Shown here: positions 7,219-14,795 of the stretch, piece after piece
How positions within the stretch are numbered: the stretch's first letter is position 1
How the letters are laid out: each line of letters begins with the position of its first letter
Assembly: GCA_002426755.1 (NCBI GenBank)
Contig: DINI01000012.1
Location: forward strand, 53,619 to 71,332
Direction of reading: 5' to 3'
Length of the DNA stretch: 17,714 bases
DNA from: Flavobacteriaceae bacterium UBA5544
GTDB lineage: Bacteria; Bacteroidota; Bacteroidia; Flavobacteriales; Flavobacteriaceae
The notes under the pieces: generated by a model
What the model was told of the DNA's origin: nothing
The model's input: only the letters and a program-made list of their open reading frames with translations
Databases searched by the model: none
Position numbers and translations under genes: made by a program

Positions 7219-8432
7219 TGCGGTTCAACCTTAAACAATTTGGTCCAGGCTTATTATTTGCAGGTGCTGCGATTGGTGTATCCCATTTAGTACAATCTAC
7301 ACGTGCTGGTGCGGATTTTGGATTTGGCCTTGTGTGGGCATTGATTTTAGTCAATCTTTTTAAATATCCATTTTTCCAGTTTGGTCCTCGTTATGCTTTA
7401 GCCACTGGCGAAAGTTTATTGGATGGCTATAAAAGACTTGGCAAGGGAGTTCTTCTCGCCTATTTTATTTTATCAATTGCAACAATGTTCACCATACAAC
7501 TTGCCGTTACCATTGTCACCGCAGGCTTAGCCTCTTCAATATTTGGAGATTTTATTTCGGTAGAATCATGGACGCTTGTCCTACTATCAATTTGTTTTTG
7601 CATTTTAGCATTGGGCAAATATCCTCTTCTTGATAGATTGATGAAATGGATTGTCATCACACTTTCAATAAGTACCATCGCAGCAGTAACAATGGCACTA
7701 ACGGATTTTAACGCATCCATTTCATTTCAACAAGTATTACCTGCAAACAGCCTTGAAATTGGATTTTTGATTGCGTTTATGGGATGGATGCCAGCACCTT
7801 TAGACATCTCTATTTGGCAATCTCTTTGGGCATTGGAGAAGACAAAGGAATCCAAGGATTATGATGTAAAAACATCTATTTTTGATTTTAATGTCGGTTT
7901 TATTGCTGCCATAATTTTAGGGCTTGGATTTATTGCTCTTGGAGCTTTGGTTATGTACCATAGCGGAGAAACCTTTAGCAGTTCTGCAACAGAATTTTCC
8001 AACCAATTAATTGCGATGTACTCTAAAAATTTTGGCAGTTGGTCATATCTTATCATTGGAATCGCTGCATTCGCTGCCATGTTCAGCACGACACTTTCAA
8101 CCTTGGACGCCTCACCAAGGTCCATGGATAAGGCAGTAGAGTTATTATTTAATGGTTCTTTTAAGAAAGGTTATCTAATATGGTTGTTGGTATTAGTCAT
8201 AGGAACCTTGTTAATCTTTTTCCTTTTGAATTCCGAAATGGGGTTCTTGATTAAAATCGCAACGATTCTATCCTTTCTTACCGCTCCTTTTTATGCCATT
8301 GCCAACTATCGCTTAATCTGTAGCAGACATACCCCAAAACAATGGCATCCATCCATAAAAATGCATATTTTATCATGGTTGGGCATTGTGTTTTTGATAG
8401 GATTCAGTATATGGTATCTCAATACATTATAA
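7218..8432 (+). CDS. Nramp-superfamily transporter with non-canonical metal site
   Basis: A 404-residue inner-membrane protein with about eleven hydrophobic helices. The start GPGLLFAGAAIGVSHLVQ aligns without gaps to the first helix of Nramp manganese/iron transporters (GPG..., then DPGNFA), and RAGADFGFGLVW matches the conserved segment after it. However, the metal-binding DPGN is replaced by GVSH (20-23): the ligand Asp becomes Gly20 and the ligand Asn becomes His23. In helix 6 the canonical MPH is MPA (191-193), with Met retained, and a nearby acidic Asp195 is present. The family fold is well supported, but the usual Mn2+/Fe2+ substrate cannot be assumed; an unusual ion or another substrate is possible, as in the known Nramp-related Mg2+ carriers that lack the canonical residues. 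Its ATG shares one base with the sigma stop, so it is the last gene of the operon. No clear terminator follows. Confidence 0.85.
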   Translation: MRFNLKQFGPGLLFAGAAIGVSHLVQSTRAGADFGFGLVWALILVNLFKYPFFQFGPRYALATGESLLDGYKRLGKGVLLAYFILSIATMFTIQLAVTIVTAGLASSIFGDFISVESWTLVLLSICFCILALGKYPLLDRLMKWIVITLSISTIAAVTMALTDFNASISFQQVLPANSLEIGFLIAFMGWMPAPLDISIWQSLWALEKTKESKDYDVKTSIFDFNVGFIAAIILGLGFIALGALVMYHSGETFSSSATEFSNQLIAMYSKNFGSWSYLIIGIAAFAAMFSTTLSTLDASPRSMDKAVELLFNGSFKKGYLIWLLVLVIGTLLIFFLLNSEMGFLIKIATILSFLTAPFYAIANYRLICSRHTPKQWHPSIKMHILSWLGIVFLIGFSIWYLNTL

Positions 8433-8447
8433 CATCATTTTAAGATT

Positions 8448-8463
8448 TATCTTTGTACCTTTG
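8448..8463 (+). promoter_or_regulatory. Two head-to-tail TAnnTTTG -7 elements before lipA
   Basis: TATCTTTG (8448-8455) is followed with no gap by TACCTTTG (8456-8463); both are exact matches to the -7 consensus. The lipA ATG is at 8485, 21 nt after the second. They would give start sites about 8 nt apart. No obvious TTG -33 element lies upstream. Confidence 0.65.
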
Positions 8464-8484
8464 CGATTCTAATTTCAGCCACAG

Positions 8485-9363
8485 ATGGATTCAGAAACAC
8501 TTTCAAATATTTTACCCGAACGTCAAGCCAAACCGAAATGGCTTCGTGTTAAACTTCCCACCGGAAAGAAATACACAGAGTTAAGAGGTTTAGTTGACAA
8601 GTACAAATTAAATACAATTTGTACCTCTGGAAGTTGCCCAAATATGGGTGAATGTTGGGGAGAAGGCACAGCTACATTTATGATTTTAGGAAATGTCTGC
8701 ACCCGCTCATGTGGATTTTGTGGTGTAAAAACAGGGCGTCCAGAAACATTGGATTGGGATGAACCCGAAAAGGTAGCTCGTTCCATTAGAATCATGAATA
8801 TCAAGCACGCTGTTTTAACCAGTGTCGACAGAGATGACCTGAAAGATATGGGCAGTATCATGTGGTCAGAAACCGTAAAGGCAGTTAGGCGCATGAATCC
8901 TGAAACGACATTAGAAACTTTGATTCCCGATTTTCAAGGAATTGAACAGCATATCGATAGAATTATCAATGTAGCTCCTGAAGTGGTATCACATAATATT
9001 GAAACCGTAAGACGTTTGACACGTGAAGTCAGAATACAGGCTAAATATGATAGAAGTCTTAGCGTCTTGAAATATCTAAAATCACAAGGACAACGCCGAA
9101 CCAAATCCGGAATTATGCTCGGTCTTGGCGAAACAAGAGAAGAAGTGATAGAAACGCTTCACGATTTAAGAGCCAACGATGTGGATGTGGTAACAATAGG
9201 GCAATATCTTCAGCCAAGTAAAAAACATTTGCCTGTCAAACAATTCATTTTGCCACAACAATTTGAGGAATATCAGCAAATCGGTCTCGATTTAGGGTTC
9301 AGACATGTAGAAAGCAGCGCTTTGGTTCGTTCTTCCTACAAAGCGCAAAAACACATCAATTAA
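8485..9363 (+). CDS. lipA: Lipoyl synthase LipA
   Basis: LipA is a radical SAM enzyme that inserts two sulfurs into protein-bound octanoyl groups, making the lipoyl cofactor of pyruvate and 2-oxoglutarate dehydrogenases and the glycine cleavage system. The 292-residue protein shows both clusters: the sulfur-donating auxiliary cluster in CTSGSCPNMGEC (Cys46, Cys51, Cys57; CX4CX5C), and the radical SAM cluster in CTRSCGFC (Cys72, Cys76, Cys79; CX3CX2C). The C-terminal RSSY (282-285) supplies the conserved serine ligand of the auxiliary cluster. GETREEV (125 onward region) and the TIGQYLQPSKKHLPV segment are also typical of the family. It has tandem -7 elements and its TAA overlaps the ATG of the GAPDH gene by one base, so both are likely made from one transcript. 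The assignment is firm. Confidence 0.98.
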   Translation: MDSETLSNILPERQAKPKWLRVKLPTGKKYTELRGLVDKYKLNTICTSGSCPNMGECWGEGTATFMILGNVCTRSCGFCGVKTGRPETLDWDEPEKVARSIRIMNIKHAVLTSVDRDDLKDMGSIMWSETVKAVRRMNPETTLETLIPDFQGIEQHIDRIINVAPEVVSHNIETVRRLTREVRIQAKYDRSLSVLKYLKSQGQRRTKSGIMLGLGETREEVIETLHDLRANDVDVVTIGQYLQPSKKHLPVKQFILPQQFEEYQQIGLDLGFRHVESSALVRSSYKAQKHIN

Positions 9364-10379
9364 TGATTAACGTTGCCATCAACGGTTTTGGTAGAATCGG
9401 TCGTCGCGTCTTTCGATTGATACAAGAGCGAGATGATATGCAAGTGGTTGCTATCAATGATTTGGCAGACACAAAAACATTAAGCCACTTATTAAAGTAT
9501 GACAGTATCCATGGTGTTTTTGGCAAATCGGTATCTTCAGATTTAAGCCATATTATTGTTGATGGCACCAAAATTCCATTACTTAACCATCAACATCCCA
9601 AAGACATTGATTGGAAGCCCTATGATGTTGATTTCGCAATCGAATCTTCGGGAAAATTCAAAACAACAAAAGACCTTCAGAACCATATAAATAATGGAGC
9701 AAAACAGGTTATTCTTTCCGTTCCACCAATTGAGGATGATATAAAAACAGTAGTTCTTGGAGTAAATGATGATATTTTAAATGGGACAGAAACCATTATT
9801 TCCAATGCCTCTTGCACTACAAATAACGCAGCTCCCATGATAGATGTGATTAATCGGTTGTGTAAAATAAAACAGGCCTATATTACAACCATTCACTCCT
9901 ACACTACAGACCAAAGCTTACACGACCAACCGCATAAAGACTTGCGTAGAGCAAGAGCAGCCGGACAATCAATTGTTCCAACAACCACTGGAGCCGCAAA
10001 AGCTCTGACCAAAATTTTCCCAAAACTATCCGATGCTATAGGTGGTTGCGGGATAAGAGTTCCGGTGGCTAACGGATCACTTACAGATATTACTTTCAAT
10101 GTTGTTGACCCTGTGTCGATTACGAAAATCAATACCGCTTTTAAAAAAGCTTCAGAGAACTATCTAAAACATATTCTCGAATACACCGAAGATCCTATCG
10201 TTTCCATTGATATTGTGGGCAATTCGCATTCTTGTATTTTCGATTCTCAAATGACTTCTGTCATAGGAAATATGGTGAAAATAGTAGGATGGTATGATAA
10301 CGAGACCGGTTATTCTAGCAGAATTTTAGATTTAATTTGCAATATATCGGACAAAAAAGCACTTTTATCGAATAAATAA
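9363..10379 (+). CDS. gap: Glyceraldehyde-3-phosphate dehydrogenase, type I
   Basis: A 338-residue GAPDH that interconverts glyceraldehyde 3-phosphate and 1,3-bisphosphoglycerate with NAD(P) and phosphate, in the cytoplasm. NGFGRIGR (7-14) is the Rossmann loop, and Asp33 after the second strand favours NAD over NADP. SNASCTTNNAAPM holds the catalytic Cys151, with His178 in TTIHSYT as its partner. TTTGAAKAL, and NETGYSSR near the C-terminus, are family signatures. The odd feature is SCTTNN: most GAPDHs read SCTTNC, so the second cysteine four residues after the catalytic one is absent. The ATG overlaps the lipA stop (TAATG). Flavobacteria often have more than one gap gene; whether this copy is glycolytic or gluconeogenic cannot be told here. 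Confidence 0.96.
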   Translation: MINVAINGFGRIGRRVFRLIQERDDMQVVAINDLADTKTLSHLLKYDSIHGVFGKSVSSDLSHIIVDGTKIPLLNHQHPKDIDWKPYDVDFAIESSGKFKTTKDLQNHINNGAKQVILSVPPIEDDIKTVVLGVNDDILNGTETIISNASCTTNNAAPMIDVINRLCKIKQAYITTIHSYTTDQSLHDQPHKDLRRARAAGQSIVPTTTGAAKALTKIFPKLSDAIGGCGIRVPVANGSLTDITFNVVDPVSITKINTAFKKASENYLKHILEYTEDPIVSIDIVGNSHSCIFDSQMTSVIGNMVKIVGWYDNETGYSSRILDLICNISDKKALLSNK

Positions 10380-10380
10380 T

Positions 10381-10388
10381 TATATTTG
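10381..10388 (+). promoter_or_regulatory. TAnnTTTG -7 element of the hybrid kinase gene
   Basis: TATATTTG is an exact consensus match starting one base after the gap stop codon and ending 21 nt before the kinase ATG at 10410. It suggests the kinase has its own promoter in addition to any read-through. Confidence 0.6.
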
Positions 10389-10409
10389 TTCATTAAAAGT
10401 TGTTAAAAA

Positions 10410-12644
10410 ATGTCCCATATCAACTACTATATAATTGCATTTCTTATTTGCATTACCTCATTGGGATTTTCTCAAGATGTTCCGAATGAAGATATAGATG
10501 TGCTCAAGATGCGCATCGAGAACTACATTGGCCACTCTGACCTAGAGAATGAACGCGGTGATTATTATAGCGCCAATGACAACCTGGAAAAGGCTTTAAT
10601 TCTAGCTGTACAAATCAAAGACAGAAAAAGCGAGGGAATTATCCATACAAAACTTGCAAAGCTACAATACTCTGTTGATGAATCCGAAAAAGCACTAATT
10701 TCGTTGACAAAGGCTGCGGAAATTCAACGCGAAATAGGGGACGATGTGAATCTTGGAATAACTTATAACGTCAGAGGGGTTTTGCATGCGAGTAAAAAAG
10801 AATATCAAAATGCTTTGGATTACTTTAATTCAGCAAAAACCAAGTTTGAGGAAGCAAAGCTAGAAGCCAACATTTCGGATATTACATTAAATGAAGCAAA
10901 GGTTTACATCCAAATGGAAGATTATCCTAAAGCAAAGTCTTTGTTGGAGAAATCAATTATTCTAGCAAAAAAATATGATCAAACTAAAGTTTTGAGCAGT
11001 GCATTGATTTATAGCGGAAAAGTGTTAAGCCTGATGGGCAACAATACAACTGCACTTTCCATGACTCAAGAAGGTATGCAAATTGCAAAACAAAACAATA
11101 TCATTGAGAATATTAACGACAGTTATTCCACATTAAGCGAAATTTATGAGCAAACAAAAAACTATCAGCTCGCCAATGAATTCTTGAAAAAACATATTCA
11201 ACTTTCAGATTCTATATTGGATATTAAACGTGTTAATTTATCTCCAGAACACAAAATTCAATTCATCAACGATTATCACGAAGCAGAAAAAAAACAAATG
11301 GAAGTAAAGCTTGAAGCGGCTGACGCTTCTAATAACTTAACACGTATTACAACCATTTTGAGTATTGCGCTTATTACCATTCTATCCTTACTGACCTTAT
11401 CTCTATACAAGAACAACAATATCAGGCTGAAGACCAATAACATGCTCCATAAAAAACATGACGAGTTGGTCGTTGCCAAGGAAAAAGCAGAATTGGCATC
11501 AAAGACTAAAGCTAATTTCCTATCGACCGTAACACACGAATTAAGAACACCTTTATATGCCGTGACAGGTCTCACCAATATGTTATTGGACGAAAATCCT
11601 AAACCAGAACAAGTACAGCATTTAAAATCCCTAAAATTTTCTGGAGATTATTTGCTAACCTTCATCAATGACATCTTGCAAATCAATAAGATTGAAGCCA
11701 ACAAAGTTGAACTTGATCCAGAATTATTCAATCTTAGAAAAAAAGTGGAAAATGTGGTGTCAGCTCTCAATAATTCGGCTTTGGACAACAACATTAAAAT
11801 GCATTATGAATATGAAGAAGGTCTACCGTCCAATTTCGTTGCCGACCAACTTAAGATTTCACAAATTTTAATCAACCTTATTGGTAACGCCATCAAATTC
11901 ACAAAAGATGGTGACATATGGGTTAGAGTCTATAAAATCAATCAACAAGACGATAAATACACACTTCGGTTTGAAATAGAAGATAACGGAATTGGTATAA
12001 CGAAGGAAAAGCAGGAACACATGTTTGAGAGCTTCTCACAAGGTTCCATACAAATCAATAGAAAATATGGCGGCACTGGCCTTGGTCTTTCTATTGTAAA
12101 AGGACTTATTGAAATTTTAAAAGGTAAAATTTATCTAAAGAGCGAACTTGGAAAAGGGACCACCTTCTTTTTTGAAATACCACTTACCTATTCCGCAGAT
12201 GAATTAGCGACCGAAGAAAAACCTAAACAATTTAAAAACATCGAAGCAGTGGAACTAAATAATATCAAAATTTTGGTGGTTGAGGACAACAAAATCAACC
12301 AAATGATTACCAAAAAGATTCTCAATAAAATGGGACTTTATTGTGACGTTGTTGATAACGGTGAAGAAGCCGTGGAAAGGGTAAAAACCGAACGCTACGA
12401 CGTTGTGCTCATGGACATTCATATGCCAGGAATTAGCGGTTTGGAAGCTACCAAAATCATACGGACATTCGACAAGGAACTAACCATTTTTGCATTGACC
12501 GCCGTCACTATTGATGATAAAATGCATGAGTTTGAAGAAGCAGGATTTGACGATATCATCTCCAAACCTTTTAGGCAAGATGATTTTGAACGAAAATTAT
12601 ATGGAGCTCTAAAAACTAATGAAAATTCTGCGCCTTCTGTATAA
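10410..12644 (+). CDS. Hybrid sensor histidine kinase with periplasmic TPR domain and receiver
   Basis: A 744-residue inner-membrane signalling protein. A signal peptide (1-22, ending GFSQ) leads to a helical region of about 30-300 built of TPR-like repeats (YSANDNLEKALILA, YQNALDYFNSAKTKFEEA, YPKAKSLLEKSIILAKKY), expected in the periplasm as sensor. A transmembrane helix spans about 312-334, then a short coiled coil. The kinase core has the H-box FLSTVTHELRTPL with phospho-accepting His376, N-box LINLIGNAIKFTKDG (Asn493), G1 EDNGIGI and G2 GGTGLGLS. The C-terminal receiver has ILVVEDNKINQ (acidic pocket), phospho-accepting Asp669 in VVLMDIHMPG, and Lys719 in SKPF. There is no HPt or DNA-binding output domain, so an unlinked phosphotransfer protein or regulator is expected. 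Its last 29 nt overlap the end of lpxK on the other strand. The signal sensed is unknown. Confidence 0.93.
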   Translation: MSHINYYIIAFLICITSLGFSQDVPNEDIDVLKMRIENYIGHSDLENERGDYYSANDNLEKALILAVQIKDRKSEGIIHTKLAKLQYSVDESEKALISLTKAAEIQREIGDDVNLGITYNVRGVLHASKKEYQNALDYFNSAKTKFEEAKLEANISDITLNEAKVYIQMEDYPKAKSLLEKSIILAKKYDQTKVLSSALIYSGKVLSLMGNNTTALSMTQEGMQIAKQNNIIENINDSYSTLSEIYEQTKNYQLANEFLKKHIQLSDSILDIKRVNLSPEHKIQFINDYHEAEKKQMEVKLEAADASNNLTRITTILSIALITILSLLTLSLYKNNNIRLKTNNMLHKKHDELVVAKEKAELASKTKANFLSTVTHELRTPLYAVTGLTNMLLDENPKPEQVQHLKSLKFSGDYLLTFINDILQINKIEANKVELDPELFNLRKKVENVVSALNNSALDNNIKMHYEYEEGLPSNFVADQLKISQILINLIGNAIKFTKDGDIWVRVYKINQQDDKYTLRFEIEDNGIGITKEKQEHMFESFSQGSIQINRKYGGTGLGLSIVKGLIEILKGKIYLKSELGKGTTFFFEIPLTYSADELATEEKPKQFKNIEAVELNNIKILVVEDNKINQMITKKILNKMGLYCDVVDNGEEAVERVKTERYDVVLMDIHMPGISGLEATKIIRTFDKELTIFALTAVTIDDKMHEFEEAGFDDIISKPFRQDDFERKLYGALKTNENSAPSV

Positions 12645-13641
12645 TTGTACTTTTAATTAAGATTTCAAAATCGTCTGCTGCATCAATTTTTACTTCAATT
12701 GGCAAATAGAACAGCTTTTCACTTTCTTCAAAATGAGGTTGCAATCGCACAAAATCCTTTTCAGTCGTCAGGATAAACTTTTTTTGTTTTAAATCTTGAA
12801 TTTCGCTCAATGTAAAGTCGTGATGGTCACCAAAATTTAAATGTTCAAAATTTAAATTCTTGGATTTTAAATAGTCTACCAAAGGTTTTGAATTCGCGAT
12901 TCCGGTGACTAACGCAAAATTTTTGTCCGAGAGATAACTCAATTCTTTCTCTTCTGAATTGCTTTTCATAACATCTGAATAGTCTATCCAACTAAAAAAG
13001 ACTTGTTGATATGTTTTCGGATTTAAGGATTTTATAATTCGTTTTTTATCACTTGAAGAAATCGATTCGGGACATTTGGTCACTACAATCACATCCGCAC
13101 GCTTGGCTCCTCTTCTGGGTTCCCTTAAATTTCCTGTTGGCAGCACAATATCATTCACATATAAATCATCATAAGAGGTCAACAGGATATTGAATTTTGC
13201 CTTTACTTTTCGATGTTGGAAGGCATCATCCAATAAAATAACTTCTGGAGGATTATTCAATTGTATCAGTGTAGAAATTCCATGTCGCCTATCCGCATCA
13301 ACGCTCACAATTACGTCTTCAAATTTGTTATAAAACTGAAATGGTTCATCTCCAATTGTAGAAGCATTGGTCGTTTCATCAGCAATCACAAAACCTTTGG
13401 TTGAACGTTTGTAGCCACGACTCAAAGTTGCCAATTGATAATCTGTTTTTAATAACCGAATCAAATATTCAATCATTGGTGTTTTTCCGGTTCCACCGAC
13501 GCTCAAGTTCCCGACACAAATTGTGGGAATAGTATATTCTGAAGATTTAAATAATCCCCAATCGTAAAATTTATTCCGAAGCCAGGTCACCAAAAAATAG
13601 ATTGGGACAATTGGAAAAAGGATGTATCTCAATATTTTCAC
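12616..13641 (-). CDS. lpxK: Tetraacyldisaccharide 4'-kinase LpxK
   Basis: LpxK phosphorylates the 4'-position of the lipid A disaccharide using ATP at the inner membrane, giving lipid IVA in outer-membrane lipopolysaccharide synthesis. The 341-residue protein has an N-terminal membrane helix (about 4-21), then the Walker A-like loop GNLSVGGTGKTP (44-55; Lys53 and Thr54), the LSRGYKR segment, VSVDADRRHG and LLDDAFQHR, all characteristic of LpxK. The start codon is GTG (13641-13639): translation MKILRYILFPIV from there gives the expected N-terminal helix, and no ATG lies nearby. The gene is divergent from the Nif3 gene and convergent with the hybrid kinase, ending 29 nt inside it. No terminator separates the two, so antisense interaction of the 3' ends is possible. 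The presence of lpxK supports a lipid A-bearing outer membrane. Confidence 0.96.
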   Translation of the reverse strand: MKILRYILFPIVPIYFLVTWLRNKFYDWGLFKSSEYTIPTICVGNLSVGGTGKTPMIEYLIRLLKTDYQLATLSRGYKRSTKGFVIADETTNASTIGDEPFQFYNKFEDVIVSVDADRRHGISTLIQLNNPPEVILLDDAFQHRKVKAKFNILLTSYDDLYVNDIVLPTGNLREPRRGAKRADVIVVTKCPESISSSDKKRIIKSLNPKTYQQVFFSWIDYSDVMKSNSEEKELSYLSDKNFALVTGIANSKPLVDYLKSKNLNFEHLNFGDHHDFTLSEIQDLKQKKFILTTEKDFVRLQPHFEESEKLFYLPIEVKIDAADDFEILIKSTIIQKAQNFH

Positions 13642-13662
13642 GATAACGAAAATATAATATTT

Positions 13663-13670
13663 TATCTTTG
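13663..13670 (+). promoter_or_regulatory. TAnnTTTG -7 element before the Nif3-family gene
   Basis: TATCTTTG is an exact match. A transcript from it would begin near 13677, after the GTG at 13670 and ATG at 13673, so it argues for ATG 13697 as the real start, with a leader of about 20 nt. Confidence 0.65.
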
Positions 13671-13696
13671 TGATGAACCTAAAACCGAAAAATCAT

Positions 13697-14791
13697 ATGA
13701 TTATCCAAGATGTTATCAATCATCTCGAAGAATTGGCTCCCCTGCATTACGCGGAAGATTTTGATAATGTCGGATTGTTGGTCGGCAATAAAAATGAGGA
13801 AGTCAAAGGTATTTTGGTCACACTGGATAGCTTGGAAAGTGTTGTGGATGAAGCGATAGAAAAGAATTGCAATCTGATTGTAAGCTTTCATCCAATAATT
13901 TTTAAAGGTTTAAAAAAATTGAATGGAAATACGTATGTTGAAAGAGTCGTCATCAAAGCCATTCAAAATAATATTGCCATTTTTGCCATCCACACCGCTT
14001 TGGATAATTGCCTGCAAGGTGTAAACGATATCATCTGTAATACTTTAGGGCTCAAAAACAAAAAAATTCTGCTGCCACAACAAGGCACCATTAAAAAACT
14101 GACCACGTACGTTCCAACCAACGATGCCAAAACGTTGAGAAATGAATTGTTCAAGGCTGGTGCAGGTACAATTGGCAATTATGAAAATTGCAGTTTCAAT
14201 ATCGACGGTACAGGAACTTATCAAGGTAACGACGATTCCAATCCCGTAAAAGGCAAAAAAGGAGAACTGCATCAAGAAGAGGAAACACAGATTTCAGTCA
14301 CGTTCAAAAAACATTTGGAATCCAAAATTTTGAAATCACTTTTTGAACATCATCCTTACGAAGAAGTGGCTTTTGAAGTCACAACTTTAGATAATTACAA
14401 CCAAACCATCGGCATGGGAATGGTTGGAGAACTTGAAAATGAGACAAAAACGGACGATTTTTTGGTTTTTGTAAAGAATAAAATGAATGTATCGGTTATT
14501 AAGCACTCAAAAATCACAAAAAAATCAGTGAAACGGATTGCGGTTTTAGGTGGTTCAGGAAGTTTTGCCATACAAGCTGCGAAGTCAGCAAATGCTGATG
14601 TTTTCATCACTTCAGACCTAAAATATCACGATTTTTTTTCGGCAGAAAACCAAATTATTTTAGTAGATATTGGACATTATGAGAGCGAACAATTCACAAA
14701 AAACTTTTTAGCCGATTATCTATCAAAAAAATTCACTAATTTTGCAGTCGTTTTAGCAACGACGAATACCAATCCTGTAAAGTATCTATAA
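13697..14791 (+). CDS. Nif3-like dinuclear metal centre hexameric protein (YbgI/YqfO family)
   Basis: A 364-residue Nif3 (DUF34) family protein of the long, YqfO-like form with an inserted central domain. Metal-site segments are visible at the N-terminus (EDFDNVGLLVG; SFHPIIF with His65; AIHTALDN with His99 and Asp103) and at the C-terminus (DIGHYESEQ, whose His and Glu complete the two-metal site). GGSGSFAI is another family signature. The inserted part (about 120-240) resembles the PII-like domain of YqfO. The frame stays open to a GTG at 13670, but the -7 element at 13663-13670 and the match of MIIQDVINHLEELAPL to the family N-terminus favour ATG 13697. The family has been named GTP cyclohydrolase 1 type 2, but the true cellular role is unsettled. 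The next gene starts 4 nt after its stop, so they form an operon. Confidence 0.9.
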   Translation: MIIQDVINHLEELAPLHYAEDFDNVGLLVGNKNEEVKGILVTLDSLESVVDEAIEKNCNLIVSFHPIIFKGLKKLNGNTYVERVVIKAIQNNIAIFAIHTALDNCLQGVNDIICNTLGLKNKKILLPQQGTIKKLTTYVPTNDAKTLRNELFKAGAGTIGNYENCSFNIDGTGTYQGNDDSNPVKGKKGELHQEEETQISVTFKKHLESKILKSLFEHHPYEEVAFEVTTLDNYNQTIGMGMVGELENETKTDDFLVFVKNKMNVSVIKHSKITKKSVKRIAVLGGSGSFAIQAAKSANADVFITSDLKYHDFFSAENQIILVDIGHYESEQFTKNFLADYLSKKFTNFAVVLATTNTNPVKYL

Positions 14792-14795
14792 AAAT

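Noticed and set aside
5351..8432. Possible defence or antiphage island
   Set aside because: None of the four genes encodes a nuclease, helicase, NTPase sensor or toxin-like domain, and base composition looks the same as the neighbours.
8523..8894. 123-codon open frame on the minus strand inside lipA
   Set aside because: It lies wholly within a well-conserved gene on the other strand and its translation shows no domain; a shadow frame.
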